64,000 bases of DNA, taken from assembly GCA_030247885.1 (NCBI GenBank), contig JAPDRO010000011.1:682001-746000 (forward strand), read 5' to 3'. Each line of letters begins with the position of its first letter. Position 1 is the stretch's first letter. Origin of the DNA: Taxawa tesnikishii (nom. ined.) (Eukaryota; Ascomycota; Dothideomycetes; Dothideales). The notes below the pieces were generated by a model. It was not told where the DNA came from. It did not search any database and saw nothing but the letters and a program-made list of their open reading frames with translations. The position numbers and the translations under genes were made by a program. This document shows positions 35,248-47,764 of this stretch, in pieces.

Positions 35248-36927
35248 TTACGACTTCACCAGCAAGCTGTGACCGGTCATGGCCTCGGGCTTTTCGATTC
35301 CCATGACGTCGAGAACGGTCGGTGCGACATCGCCCAGCACGCCGTCCGTCTTCTTGAGGCTCCAGCCCTCGGGGGCATTGGCAAGGACGAAGGGAACCTT
35401 GTTAGTTGTGTGGGAGGTCTTGGGTGTGTTCTCTTCCGTGAGCATCTCTTCGGCGTTGCTGTGAATGACGTCAGTTTCTTGAATCTTGTGTGTCAGAATT
35501 TGATGTTGGATGTGAGCACCCACCCGTGATCAGCGGTGATGAAAAGCACGTAACCGCTCTCCTTGCACTGCTCGTAAACCTTGCCAATAGCCTTGTCTGT
35601 CTCGGCGCATCCGACGACTGCAGCCTCGTACACACCGGTGTGACCGACCATGTCGGGAGGAGCGAAGTTGTTCATCAGGAACGGGTACTTGTTCTCCTTG
35701 ATGCGCTCGCACAGCTTGTCGGCAACGCCCATGGCGCTCATCTTCGGCTCCTTGTCGTAGGTAGCAACCTTGGGAGATGCAATCATCTCGCGCTGTTCGC
35801 CCTCAAACTGCTTCTCGATACCTCCGTTGAAGAAGAACGTAACGTGCGCGTACTTTTCGGTCTCAGCGACGTGGCACTGCTGGATGTCCTTCTTGCTGAG
35901 CCACTCGGCCAGCACGTTGCCCATGTGCTGAGGAGGGAACGCAACGGGGAAGGTGTAGTCGGTCTTGTACTGGGTCATGGTGGTGATTTGGATGTTCTTG
36001 GGGTAAGGGAAGTCGGGCTTAGGAGAGCGGTCATAGTCGCCCAGCAGCTGGGTGATCTCACGGACACGGTCCGAACGGTAGTTGAAGAAGAAGAGGGTAT
36101 CGTTGTCTGCAGGTTTAGGTCAGCGGGTGTGGTCTGATACTGCGGAACGAAGACGCACCTTGCACACGAGCCTCCTTTCCGTTGACAATGATGGGCTTCA
36201 AAAACTCGTCCGTCTCGCCCTTTCCGTATCTCTCCTCAATGGTCTTGACCGGGTCGCTGCTCTCCTCACCCTCGCCAAGCACGACACCCTTCATTCCGAC
36301 CTCGACACGGTCCCAGCGCTTGTCGCGGTCCATAATGTAGTAACGGCCGACCACGGTTGCGATCTTACCGAGTCCGATCTTCTCAGTGTACGCGAGCAGG
36401 TCCTTCATGTGGCCAACGCCAGACTTGGGGTCAGTGTCGCGACCATCGCCGAAGAAGTGGATGTAGACGTGCGGCACGCCAACCTCCTTGGCGACATCGA
36501 GGAGAGCCTTGAGATGCAGGATGTGCGAGTGCACACCACCGTCGCTGACCAGGCCCAGCAGGTGCAGTCTGCCGTTTCCGTTCTTTGCGCGCTGGAAGCT
36601 CTTCTGGATGTTCTCGACCTTGTTCATCTCTCCCTTCTCGATGGTGTTGTCGATGCGGACGACATCCTGCCACACGACTCTTCCGGCGCCAATGTTCAAG
36701 TGTCCGACCTCACTGTTGCCCATAAGACCCTTTGGAAGACCAACAGCATTGGAGGAGGCCTCGAGCTCGGTGTAGCCCTGAGTGATCTTGGAACCCTCCT
36801 TGGCGAACTCGTCCATCCACGGTGTCTCGGCGTTCAGGATGGCATTGCCCTCGGGCTTGGAAGACTCGGAGGGGATTCCCCACCCGTCAATGCAGATAAG
36901 GACGGCCTTTTGGTCGACTTTGGCCAT
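35248..36927 (-). CDS. gpmI: 2,3-bisphosphoglycerate-independent phosphoglycerate mutase
   Basis: Three exons: 36159-36927, 35524-36106 and 35248-35458, giving 520 aa with no frame break. It interconverts 3- and 2-phosphoglycerate in cytosolic glycolysis/gluconeogenesis using Mn2+. Metal and catalytic signatures are in place: 'LICIDGWGIP' near the N-terminus, 'GLMGNSEVGHLNIGAGR' with the phospho-acceptor Ser, 'LVSDGGVHSHILHL', 'FFGDGRDTDP', 'MNNFAPPDMVGHTG' and 'FITADHGNAEEM' split by the last intron. Filamentous ascomycetes use this iPGM type. The gene symbol is the general one for the family. Identification is very secure. Confidence 0.96.
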
Positions 36928-37395
36928 GGTGGGGTTGATCTGATCTCTGTTGACTTGCTGTGTTAGACACGGACTACGGTGCTGCAATTGAGGGAGTATA
37001 GGGTTGTTGTTGTGTGCATACAAAGAGGTACGAGTATAGATATGACTTACAAGTGGGAGTGGGTAGATTGTTCGTAGTAAAAGAATTATGTTGACCCGGG
37101 AGGGGCTCTCCGGGAATGGTGTCGCCGGACAAGACATCCCACCAGAAGGAAGGACCCGCGTCACACTGCAGGCTCGGCCCGACTCATCCACCGAAACCGT
37201 CTACTTTACTCCCTCAACACCAATACAGTCCAATCCGTTGTCGTGTTGGCCATAGCTATCGAACACCGTGAGGCAGAACTGTAACAAAACTGAGATATCA
37301 TTTGCAGAGCAACTCGAATCGTTTTGGTGGTCGGCCAGTAAGCCAATGGTCTCTCTACCCCTGCAACCCGCTGGGTTTCCTTTGCTTCATCGAAC

Positions 37396-37812
37396 ATGAC
37401 CGGACAGCGGAGCTACAACAAGCAGAAACGCATCATAACAGCGTACGACAAGTGCCATCGCAGGAAGCAAAAGTGCAATCGCCGAAGACCGTGCAACATG
37501 CACACCTCTCGTAAGGTTCCCGACAAATGCCTCTGCAGCCATGCGGCATCATCGAGGGATAATGAAGAGGACTACAACTATACTGGAACCAAGAAGAGAG
37601 CGCGTCTGGATACAGACGAGGCACTTGTAGACGATATTCCACCTCAGGACCACCGCGATGCGGAAGACTTCGGCTGCTCCACCACCGAGGGAAACAGCAC
37701 GCAAGAAAGAACAACGAAGTACCCGCAACGCGAACCTTGCACACTATACCCATTCTACGGGATGATCCGCGCCCTCTTCATCTCCTCAAAACAGCGGATG
37801 TACCCCTCGTAG
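37396..37812 (+). pseudogene. Zn2Cys6 transcription factor relic (N-terminal part only)
   Basis: The 138-residue frame begins MTGQRSYNKQKRIITAYDK and contains 'CHRRKQKCNRRRPC'. This fits the middle of a Gal4-type zinc cluster (CxxCx6CxxxxCxxCxxxxxxC), but the first Cys is Tyr ('AYDKC') and the fifth is His ('CNMHTS'), so two of six zinc ligands are missing. After 'KVPDKCLC' there is only an acidic Ser/Thr-rich stretch and a stop. No fungal_trans middle-homology domain follows. The last 58 bp overlap, antisense, the 3' end of the PRISE-type gene. It is most likely a truncated remnant; an incomplete exon of an unsplit gene is possible but no continuation was found. Confidence 0.55.
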
Positions 37813-39066
37813 TGCGGCCTCTCCTCCGTAAAACCCACCTGCCTGCTCCTGCTCAGATCGTAATCGCGTCGGAACGGAATGCCAATCACGTCCTGCATGA
37901 ACTTCCAGCTCGTGCCCTCGAGCGCACCTTCCCTGAGCCCGTGCCTCTCGACCCAGTCAGCCCACGTCTGCTGGTGGTTCTCCATCCACTGCTGTGCGCT
38001 GAACGCTTGCTCGGCGGGCCCGCCGCCACGCAGGCCGAAGTAGGCGCAGAGATGCGGCCATACGTGCTCCCATGTCGTGGCTGGCCCGTCGGCGACGTTG
38101 AATGCGCGCTCGGCGACACGGTCGGGATGCATACTCGCAAAGATGTGGAAGCGAGCGAGGATACTGCTCAACCATCAGCTTCGTACTCTTGTCGTACAGA
38201 ACACCGCAAAGTAACGTTACTCTTGACTCGTATCCGTATGCGGCGCAGTCCAAGCCTCCCGACTACCGGGGAACGGCACCTCCCTAACCTCATCGCCCTG
38301 TTTCTCCACCTCTTTCCAAAGACTCAAGAACAACGCCACCGCTTGCGCGATGTTCATGGCGTTGTTCTGTGGCACGAAGCCCACGATAGCATCTGGGCGG
38401 ATCTCGCAGAAGGTCCAAGGCTTGCCGGCGGAGGCGCGAGTCATGATGTCGTATTGACCGTAGTAAAATATGTTCTGTGCATATGGATCCGGGATGCGCG
38501 GCATGTCTTCCCTGAGGGGAGGGTTGTAGGGTACTTGGTCGTGAAACTCGACGCCGTAAGCCTTGCCCCCTGTCTGCAGGGTGAAGAAGGTCAGGTTGGG
38601 GCAACAGATTTCTACAGCGCCGACTGCGTTGACCAGGATCGCCTCGTTTGCGGCTCGCAGTTGTTCGTAGGAGCTTCCGTGTCCCGTGTAGGCGGCAAAG
38701 TATACGTGGGTCGTGTGTTCAATGCCCGGGATCGCCTTGAGCTGTTGGAGGGATGCTTCGCGGTGAAGAAGGTCGAGTCCGCTGTACAACTCGATGCGTC
38801 CATCGTCTGGGAGCTGCGAAATATCGCGGTGGAGTGGGCGGTTCGTCAGGCCGATGATGCGCGCGAAGGCGGTGGGCGTGGGATAGGTCAGGAGTTCGCC
38901 GAGGAGCGGATAGCCTGTCTAGAGGGGAATGTTAGCCGAGGATTGGAAGATCAGTGGGTGATTGTGAACTTACGATGCCGGATGCGCCGAAGACGAGGGC
39001 TTGATAGCCTTCTGCCTCTGCCAGAGGATTCGACTGCTGCTGCTCTAGAGATTGTTGTTGCGCCAT
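37755..39066 (-). CDS. PRISE-type NAD(P)H-dependent reductase (progesterone 5-beta-reductase/iridoid synthase-like SDR)
   Basis: Three exons: 38974-39066, 38221-38918 and 37755-38163, giving 399 aa with no frame break. After a Gln-rich start the Rossmann motif 'ALVFGASGITGYPLLGELL' (GxxGxxG) is assembled across intron 1. Next come 'RIIGLTNRPL' and 'IEHTTHVYFAAYTGHGSSYE', 'FFTLQTGGKAYGVEF' (Lys near the active site), 'YYGQYDIMTRAS' with the Tyr expected in this atypical SDR family, and 'FCEIRPDAIVGFVPQNNAMN'. Family members reduce enones (steroids, iridoid precursors). The fungal substrate is unknown. The family call is good and the reaction is inferred. Confidence 0.85.
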
Positions 39067-39660
39067 TGCGATTATACGGACGACTTCTGAGGAGTGTAGT
39101 AGAAAGTCTGTATTCAAAGGAAAGGATTCAACGAGAAACTAAAGAAAAAAGTAAGGGGACACCGAACGTCTCTTGCCAATGGGTTTTAACTGCTGCGTGA
39201 ACACGCCAGGATGTTGGTGGGTTGATCTCGTTGATAAGCACCTCGGACGATGTCATACCCTTTGAGGCCGCGGGGTCTGGAAGCGGGGCGATTGTGGGGA
39301 TCGCATCCGAAGATCTGACCCCGATCTGAGAGTCGGTTCGTTTCAAGCATGCCGAAGCATCCATATCATCATATCCTCCTTGGCAGACAAGGACAAAAGG
39401 AACCGAGGGAACGCCAGACCATAATCAAACTGAGCTTGTCCATTGGAAACTTCCTCGTACTAATCCAGAACCGCTGTGTCGGGTATACCCATAACCTGAC
39501 CTGGTATCCGTCCACGCGCCCATGTCACTTCATCCTTGGTAAAAACTCTCGCCGCCCTTCAATGCCTGAAACAAGGATCTATCGCCAACGTCAATCCCGA
39601 ATCTGTCCCATCGTACAAACGCCCTGAAGAGATGCATGTGACAAAGGGCTCCTCCACAAC
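39067..39660. other. Intergenic, no gene seen
   Basis: Promoter side of the PRISE-type gene and 3' flank of the putative RSC subunit. Only short meaningless frames. Confidence 0.5.
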
Positions 39661-42481
39661 TTACGCAACCATTGGCGCCCCATTCGCTCTTCCGTCTTGT
39701 GCGGCCGCTGAAGGCTGCGGCGTTCCGCTACCCTGCCTTCCCATATCTGCTTGCGAAGCTTGCGCCGCCAGTCTAGCTTGGGGCTGCTGCGCGAGCTGTG
39801 CACGCTGCCGCTCCATCATCACATGCTGCTGGTCCGCCGTCATGCTGCTCGAGTGAAATCCGGACGGGCCAACACTTGACGTTGTCTGGCCCTGTGCAGG
39901 ATAGTTGTTCGGTGTTGCACGGCCAGAACCTGGCTGTTGACCATTGTAATACTGGCCGTTCCGGACGGGTTGCCCAGGCTGTGAGGGGTTCGCTGGAGTA
40001 GTACCGTGTGCGGGTCGTGGCTGCGTGTAGGTCGGTCCGTTATATGTCGCTGGTCTGGCTGCTGTGCTGGGTGAAGCTGACCGAGCATATGGGCTGCCAG
40101 CCGCGCCGCCCTGCGTGTATGCCGAGCTGTTCTGCGCTCTGTTCTGGTACATCGAAGGGTTCGTGGCGGGATAGCCGGAGCGCATCTGAGGCTGCGTCTG
40201 AGGAGTAGATTGGCCATATTGTTGACCGTAAGCAGGCCGAGCGCCATACTGCTGGCCGTTCGCTTGGCCATATGACTGTTGTTGCGCCGGCGGACGATTC
40301 GCTTGGTTGTAAGCGGCCATCTGGGTGTAAGATGGCCGAGGAGCAGTAGCGGGTGCATTTGGTGTGCCATAGTTGCCGTAGCCTTGAGATTGGCCGCCGG
40401 CATACCGCTGCCCGTAGCCAGGAGCTGGCGTACGAGTGCTTGCATAGGTGGCTGCAGCAGGCGCTGGACGACTTGCGGTTGAGACAGACGGTGTGCGGCC
40501 ATAAGAATTGGCTGCAGGGGTATAGGAATTCGCGTTGGCGGTAGGACGAATCAGCCCAGCTGCTGCAGCCATCGCTGTGCCTCGTTGCGTTCTCGTAAGC
40601 GTGTCTTCCTCCATGGTACCGTGGTACTCCTTGCCTTCCATCAAGATCATCTTGCTGACTCTGAGATCCTCAAGCTGCTCGCCGTCAAGCTTTGCGACAA
40701 CATATGGTGGAAGCTTGTCAACCAGCTCAGCAAGTCGCGAACGTAATGACCTGTACGTGTTGATTTCTTCAACGGTAGGTTCCGTGGGCGTCCCCACCAT
40801 TGCACTGAGCAAGGGACTGGGGCTGGCTGGTGTGCGCGATCCCGAGGCCAAGAACATATTGCGAATGCGCTGGTAAGATGATAGAGTCTGCAGCAACTCA
40901 GAAACCTCTCTGAGTACTTGCTCCGTGTCCCTCTCTTCGTCCCGGGCCACAGAAAGTACGTGGTCGATCTTGACAGTATCCTCATCAAAGTTGTCGATTG
41001 TGTTCTTGAATTGCTCCGCTTCGTCGACCCCGTCTGCGACTTCCTCTTCCTGGATAATGCTCTTTGCTGAAGGCTCTTCGAGAGCGGGATCGATGGCAAA
41101 ATGCTCGTCATAACGCTTTCGGCCAACCTTGTGCCACCATACTTGACTCTTGACCTCGGTGGGGACAAGCGCCTTGGTGTTATCGTGTGAGGGAGCAAAG
41201 CTTGAGTATGCCGCCCGGAAGAGAGCTTCCTCCTTTGCTTCAGATTCCTGGGTGAGCTCTTCAGGCGCGGGTTTGCCGGATTCTCCCGAACTGAGCGCCC
41301 GATCCCTTTGTTTCCTCTTCGATGCTGGTGATGTAGGCTCTTTGACCGCGTCGATGCCGCCATAACTCAACCAGCCACCGACTGTAAGGCTTTGCACGGT
41401 ATATCCATTCTTGCGGGATGGTTTTGGAAGAACTTCGCCGGACACGAGAGATGCTGCCGCTGCGTGGGAGAGAATGCCTGTTCGCTCTTGGCGGTTGGAG
41501 TTGTGATAGGTTTGCGGGAGGTGGGAATATGTCGCCAAATGTAGGGTTACGTTTCTTTTGAGCGATAGCATCGTCTGCTCGAAGAGGCAGGATTTTGGTC
41601 GCGGTCAACATGTTGGACAGCCCAAGCTCTTCAAGGGGACCTCTGCGTTTACTGTGTCCTCGCCATTGACTGGCGCAGCGTGCTGCAGGCTCGAGAAGAG
41701 TTGCCGTGGACCAGGTGCATTTCCGAAGAGCGTCAGCACTGTCCTCGAGTTTGGTCCCAAGGTTGGAGCAGGGCTGATGCCCGGTTCTCTCTTGATGCCG
41801 TTAAACATGTGTTCGTTCTTGACTGACGACTCTGTTCCAGCGGTACTGGCGCCCTCCTGCATCGCATCCTGGGCTTCGCGCTTGATGATGCCCTTTGCTA
41901 TGTGTTCGAACGCAGCAACACGCCGTAGAGCTTTGACATCGTCGGGCGGGAGACGTCCGTGCAGCAGACCGTTCTTAGTCCTCTCTTTTGCCTTGATGGG
42001 CGCGATAACCTCCGAACATGCCGCAGAAATGTCGCGTTCTAAGTCGCTTAGCGTAGCGTAGGCTCCACTCCTCACTCTTAACGCGATTGTATCGCCGGCC
42101 TCCCCATCCACGAGCTTCAGTCTCTTAGCCGTAGGTTCGTCCGAGTTCGATGCGTCGGCCTTGGTGCCCAAGGTGTGTTCGAGGATGGAGGGTGTTGTGT
42201 CATGTCTACACTGTGGTCAATGGAGTGTCCGATGAAAGATGCATTTGTCCATATGATTGGCCTTCCAAGGTCTAGTCGTACCTCTTTAGCACTTCCAGCA
42301 TGTCGCGGAAGGTTTGTTGGTCACGCGTCGTAGTCCCGGAAGACGTGGCCGCATTTGATGTGGATTGATTCGAGGACTGCGGTTGCGCGCTGCTCTCTGA
42401 TCGTTTACGCTTGGCACCGGATGTTGGCTCGGTGGAGTGCTGTGGTATAGGCGGCGTGAGGGTGCCGTTGGTGTTTGACAT
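39661..42481 (-). CDS. Large Q/P/A-rich nuclear protein, putative RSC chromatin-remodelling subunit (Rsc58-like)
   Basis: Exon 1 is 42282-42481 (start MSNTNGTLTPPIPQHS, a K/R/S-rich likely NLS 'GAKRKRSESSAQ', then 'TFRDMLEVLKRHD'). Exon 2 runs from 42205 to the stop at 39661. Segments: a bromodomain-like helix region ('ALRVRSGAYATLSDLERDIS', 'VIAPIKAKERTKNGLLHGRL'), 'SRTVLTLFGNAPGPRQLFSS', 'LTATKILPLRADDAIAQKKR', 'NPTFGDIFPPPANLSQLQP', 'VGGWLSYGGIDAVKEP' and 'AYSSFAPSHDNTKALVPTEV', 'LPPYVVAKLDGEQLEDLRVS', then a 330-residue Q/Y/G/P low-complexity tail. The overall layout recalls filamentous-fungal Rsc58-type RSC subunits, but I am not certain of the family. Two frame changes (C-run 41632-41640; near 41488-41499) look like single missing bases. 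The promoter is shared with the gene at 42908. Confidence 0.6.
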
Positions 42482-42907
42482 GGTCGAGCTTTCCAAGCGT
42501 GTCAAGGCCCCGCGTTCATGCAATGGTGGGTGTTGGAGGGAAACGCGACCTGGAGCAAGCTTCAATGTCCGTCCTGTCTTTCCGCCCGGTCTCCGCAACC
42601 ACTTCCGCAAAGCGTCGCGCGTGCTCGCACCTCTCTCGACTTATATTATTGCGGAGCAAACTCAGGCCTCTGTCGCGCAGATTCTGATGGCGACAAGAGA
42701 AACGAGCGAGTTCGGGGATTGTTGTACGATTGACGGGTGGAAAGAGTGGCCTACGCGTGTTTGGAACCTTGCATCTAAGAAAGTCCCAAGCGTTCCAAAG
42801 TCGTTGGCGGATTTTGCTCTGTTTGCTTCGGACTTTCCGCTTCTGGCACCTCTCGTCAATTCCATTTCCTCTTGCACGCCGTCAAACACACGCACGCCGG
42901 TCAATGA
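42482..42907. promoter_or_regulatory. Shared divergent promoter (Rsc58-like / PPR-like)
   Basis: 426 bp between two divergent start codons. No defined element is claimed. Confidence 0.5.
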
Positions 42908-45900
42908 ATGCCATTTGCTTGTCTCTTGTCCATCGATGCGCGCCTAAGTCAAGCGACTCTCTGCTGGGTAAGTGTGAAGTCTCTCGTACTGTATCGAAAC
43001 CTATGGCTGACCATCGCTACAGCACCGGCTATCAAGATGGCATTCTCGCCCACAATCGAGCCTGTTGCTTGCGTTGCAACCTGCTCGGGGAGCTCATGAC
43101 GTATCACACAAGACCCGACGGGGAGCCAAGGGTGTATCGTTGAAGCGAGCGTTACTAGCTGCAGCAGAGCGCAAGCTTGCGCCTCCGCTCTATGTGGATG
43201 CCCACGATGTCTCGCTTTCTGCTCTCAAGTACGGATTCGATTGGGGGAAAGAGGATGATCAACAACAAGAGCACAATGCCAATCAGGAGGAGAGATACAA
43301 CATAGGTCCATTACAAAGTCTGCTGGCAGAACGGATCGATGCCTTGGCTGTATGTTCGCCCGCTGAAGAAGACAAAAGTTCACGAAAGCGGGACGCGGCT
43401 GCGACACAGCTGTTACGAAGACACGGATACGATGAGGAAGATCTGGCGAAGTGGATTTCGCTGTTGACCATCTCCAACTCTTTCCGTGCCGCTACTTTGT
43501 TGGCCGAAACCAGATCCGATTCACCCTCGAGCAGGAAATATATCCCACCTTTTGTTTTGCTATCGTTTCTTCGAAGGCATCAACTGTCTCCTCGCGCGCT
43601 CAGAGCCGTCGTTGACTACACCATGGAATGGCTGGAGAACCAAAATTTCGACGAACATGAGCTCTCTTCATGGCCACAAGAGATTCCCGACATTGACCAG
43701 ACTGCAGTAGGGAAGTTGCTGGAAACGTCTCACCGAACTATGACCACAAGGAGACGATAGTACTGCGAGTTTTCTTGAGGCTGTTTCGCCATGCTCGCGA
43801 GACATGGCCACCGCTTCTCGAGGTGCTTGCGGAGGCCCTTACAACACTTCTTCGCCTACCTGCTAAACGGGCACAAGAGGTATCTGAAGGACGTTTGCCG
43901 GCCCGACACTTGGCAAGGCTTTCGATGCTGTACAATAGGATACTGTACCTCTTGAGTTTACCCACTGCAGCTAGCCCCTTCAAAAGCGTGGTATATCAAG
44001 AGGCTGCCCAAGCACGTATTCTCGGGTTCATGGCCACGCATGACCCGCCATTGGTCATTAATCGTGAGGGCTACCGCGGAGTCATTCGGGTCCAGCTCGC
44101 ACGGAAAAAGACTGCTGAGGAAGAGGAATGGGCCCAACTCAAATCTCCGTCCTGGCCACCGTGGAAGGAAGAGCGTACTGGTATGGATGCTTACATCGGT
44201 GTTGAGCGTGGTATCAGTCGAGCTGGGGAGGTCTTGGCTCGCATGCAGGAGGCTGGCTATCCGCTCGAAGAATGGGAGTACGTCGCACAGATATACGCCG
44301 GCTGGGATACCGACCGCAGCCCTACTATTCAGACAAGGACGATTGCGCCAGCGCCATTCAGCCAGAACGTGAAAGCGCAAATCTGGGCGGCTCGCATCGA
44401 CAGCACCCGAACTGTTTACGAGGCCTGGGCATGCTTTCTCGCTTGTGAGGAAGAGAGCATCAAACTTCGACAGGAGGTCTACTTTGCCATGTTCCAGAAA
44501 CTAACCTCAGAATCCAAACGTCGCCAGCAAGCGCTGAAGGAGGGGACGGAGGCAGGCGAAGGGCCAGAGTCCGGCAAATATATGCAGGAGATGCCAAGGA
44601 AGTCTTTCCACCTCCTGCATCTTCTCACCAAGCAACCTATACGCGCTCTGAGCCGCCTTCTGTGGAACAACTCTTTCACCACATGCTATCCAACAAAACA
44701 CAGCCCAGCGGCCGCACGCAAGCACTTCTTGTCAGCAACGCTCCGACTTTGAGGCTTGGACTCAGATATCTCCGTTCCGGTCCCGATCTGACTAAGCGTG
44801 GCGTTGACGGGCTTCTGTACCTACATCCGGATCATGACACTACGCGTGTACCCGACACGGTTTTTGCTGCCTTCATCAAGCTCCTGTGTCGCTTTGCTGG
44901 CAGCAAGGCTCACAATATACTGGGCCATCCCCTATCTCGCCCACGAACGTTTGTTTTCGCCGACATGAGACTGAACCTGTATCATTCACTTGCCCATGCC
45001 TTGTACCTTCTAACGACAACCGACCGGTATCACCGACCGGCGTGGAACTCATTATTACAAAGTCTCGTGCACAAGACAGGCACCAGTGTTTCCGCGGCGT
45101 GGGTTCATGATCTGGGTCTAGAGCATGGTTCTGCCCTCCGCAACGACTTTGACAAGATCTTGTCTTTCGATATCACACGCGCCGTTGTATCTCACATGCA
45201 GAACATAGATCTCACACTGGACGAGGACGGCTTTCGGTACTTGTGTTACGGACTCGAAAACGCGATCAGGGCCAGCCACAGCATTCTTGCCCGTTTCGGG
45301 ACGACCAACCGGGAGATGTCATACAAGTTGAGGGACTCGCGGTTCGACCATCTCTCGAAACCCGATGTCCAGCTGTGCATTTCCGCGCATCATACCTTGC
45401 GAAAGAAGAACTACGTGCAAGTCAAGTTCTGGCAGCTTGTGGGGGTGAAGAGACTGATGCTTCGGCCAACACTTCTTACATGAATGCGACAAAGCGAAAC
45501 GGGAGATTCCCCTCCTTGCCGCGTTTGTACGTCACGCCCGGCCCTGCGGTACTACATGCCTACATCCGCGCACTAGGCTGCCTGCAAGACTTTGAGGGCT
45601 TGCGCAAACTCGTGATGTGGATGGCACAATATCGGGGCGAGCTCAGCGAGAGGAAGGCTGAAGACAGGAACGGTGAAGACATGATGAGGAGAGCGTTGAT
45701 CGCGCTGAAGTTGGCGCTGGAGGGCAGATTGGTTGATGTGGCGCGAGGTGAGGAAGACGCATCTGAAACCCCTGAGAATGAAAAGGAAGAAGTGGCAGTG
45801 GATGACAAGGATGCTGCAACTGCGTCTGAAGAGACACTGCGGGAGATTCTAGGACTGGTCGAATCCGTGGAAGAATGGGGAGGTTGGCCAGATGAGGAGG

Positions 45901-45929
45901 AGACGCAGGCTTATGTTGATGCCGCATGA
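42908..45929 (+). CDS. Large helical-repeat protein, likely mitochondrial, PPR-like
   Basis: The start is the ATG at 42908 (MPFACLLSIDARLSQATLCW). A GTAAGT..CAG intron at 42969-43022 follows in phase 0, then 'HRLSRWHSRPQSSLLLALQP', an Arg/Ser/Leu-rich, acid-free segment typical of mitochondrial presequences. About 950 residues of alpha-helical repeats follow, for example 'RVFLRLFRHARETWPPLLEV', 'GISRAGEVLARMQEAGYPLE' and, near the end, 'VLHAYIRALGCLQDFEGLRK', which resemble PPR helices. The C-terminus is acidic. I do not recognise the exact family; fungal PPR-like proteins act in mitochondrial RNA metabolism. Three frame changes (about 43737, 44595 and 45430), each of one base, separate four long open blocks that clearly belong to one gene. 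Confidence 0.65.
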
Positions 45930-46298
45930 TGCAGCATACTGTACAACACCTGTAAGAACACTACAATCTCAGAAGCCGGTTGAGCATTGAGTTCGACCAT
46001 GTCGGTACTACAAGTGCGCGGGCGGTATGTGAAACATGTTGGAAGCGCGTGCATGTTGTCAGCTTTCTACCGTGCCGCATGCACCGCCCCTCTTCAGCAC
46101 ACGGCACAGATCAGTCTCGTCCTATCATTCACGCCTCTCCATTCACTTGAGGCACAGTGATAGGCAGCAGCAAGTCTCGAGTGGGTATATCTCCTTACAA
46201 CACTCCGTCGTCCTGGCCTTCACATGCTGTCCACCCACCAAAACTCATCACCGGCGTCCATTTCGGTTCCTCAATCCTCCTGACTCGCTCGCACCAAG

Positions 46299-46987
46299 AT
46301 GGACATGATTGCAGCAATCGTTTCCTGCCTGACCGGCTCCGACCACGAGCCGTCCGCCCGCACTATCGCATCAACCACCGACGCCGAGATCGCCCTCGCC
46401 GCGAGCGGTATCGTCACCACCCTCTTCACGACCGAGAAAAGTGGCAATGACCTCAAAGGCACCCTCGACGGCGTCGTCGGCGAATGCGGCTGGACCGAAC
46501 GTCTCGCCGCCGCGGTCCTAAACGGGGTCGAGGGTGCCCTCCGCAAGGGCGCTCCCATGGGCCAGGCGATGAAAGAAGTCAGTAACCGCGCGCGCACACA
46601 CACACACATACACAAACACACACACACATACAGACCCCCATGGCGATCATCTAACAACATCTGCTTTAGGCATTCGATAGAGCGTCGCAAGAAGCGTTGG
46701 GATTCGTGGAGGAACATCCGGTTTTCTGCACCGTTATCGCGCTTGGTGTCCTGGTCGTACTCGCTCCATGGGTGCTCGAGGCGTTGGGGTTTGCAGAATT
46801 GGGTCCTGTCGAAGGTAGGTGGGAAGTTTGTTGTTCGATGAGGGTTGGCAAAGGGATGCATTTGCAAGGACTGACGAATGTGTGGATAGGATCGTTTGCG
46901 GCGGCGTGGCAGGCGCGATATGCGGGCTATGTGCCCAAGGGCTCGCTGTTCTCGTACTTTCAGCGCTTGGGCATGGTTTGGAAGTGA
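46299..46987 (+). CDS. Small fungal TM protein (IFI6/IFI27-like tail)
   Basis: Three exons: 46299-46577, 46670-46814 and 46890-46987, giving 173 aa with no frame break. The N-terminal half is soluble and Ala/Gly/Thr-rich (MDMIAAIVSCLTGSDHEPSA). A strong TM helix follows ('VFCTVIALGVLVVLAPWVLE'), then the conserved tail 'ALGFAELGPVEGSFAAAWQA' and 'RYAGYVPKGSLFSYFQRLGM'. This tail recurs in many small ascomycete proteins and recalls the interferon-alpha-inducible 6-16/IFI27 motif. The first intron holds a (CA)n tract. Location in an internal membrane, possibly mitochondrial or ER, is a guess. Function unknown. Confidence 0.75.
46593..46630. repeat. (CA)n microsatellite inside intron 1
   Basis: Imperfect CACA/CATA dinucleotide tract entirely within the first intron of the 46299 gene, between the GTCAGT donor and the TTTAG acceptor. 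Confidence 0.85.
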
Positions 46988-47720
46988 GGCAAGGACGCGT
47001 GATGCAGTGGTCTGAGGTGGTACGGGGTGGAATGGATTCATATGCATACGGAGGATGGTGGAGTGAATTTCGTAATATTAGATTTGGCACGGAAAGCCGG
47101 TCAGGTGCCACAAAAACCGACAGTCTCCGAGCGATAGACCATGATCTATCTACCACTCTTGACTTTTTGCACCCCTACTCGCCATTGAGTTGCACCAGGA
47201 ATTCTGTGGGTATGAAGGTATTTCAGGATCATGTTTCCGTTCCATAGGCCAGGCGCTGACACGGCGGATCGCGAAAAATTCTAGGGTAAGGATTGAAAGT
47301 TGTTGAGGCAATCGTAGACAGTAGAAATTGGGTTTATCACAATGCTGTTAGTGGTTGAGGTAGGAAGGTCCTAGCATACGACGTGGGAAGCATTACGACA
47401 ATCGGCGGCGCAGCGTGGATAGCGTTTCTGGTGGTGACGGTGATCGAGCGACCGAGAAGCGACCACATCGGAATGCAGATATCTGGTACAACGCGGTCAA
47501 ACACGGTCACCAGGCAAGATGAAGAGTGACATGTGCTGCCCGTATGTCGTGTCTCGTGTCTCAGGTCTCAGGTCGTTCTCCCGAAAGGCTTCGGCCGGTT
47601 TCGGAGCTGAGTGTCAAAATCAGTTGATCTCTCTCCACGGGATTTACTTGCTGTCAGGCCAGGCAGTCAGTCGAAATCCCGGGAGGTTCCAATTGCGAGC
47701 AGAGAAGAGGTTTCAGGCAG

Positions 47721-47764
47721 CCTGTCCTATCCCATCCCATCCTATCCTATCCTATCCTATCCCA
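47721..47764. repeat. (CCTAT)n pentanucleotide microsatellite
   Basis: Imperfect tandem CCTAT/CCCAT units, about eight copies. Confidence 0.85.

Noticed and set aside
36082-36966. 294-codon open frame on the plus strand opposite iPGM
   Set aside because: Antisense shadow of the iPGM exons; composition mirrors the real gene.
37737-39200. 487-codon open frame on the plus strand opposite the PRISE-type gene
   Set aside because: Antisense shadow; the minus strand gives a clean three-exon SDR with all family motifs.
42908-45929. Four separate genes in the PPR-like region
   Set aside because: The long open blocks abut or overlap at single-base frame changes with continuous helical-repeat sequence, so they are one gene.
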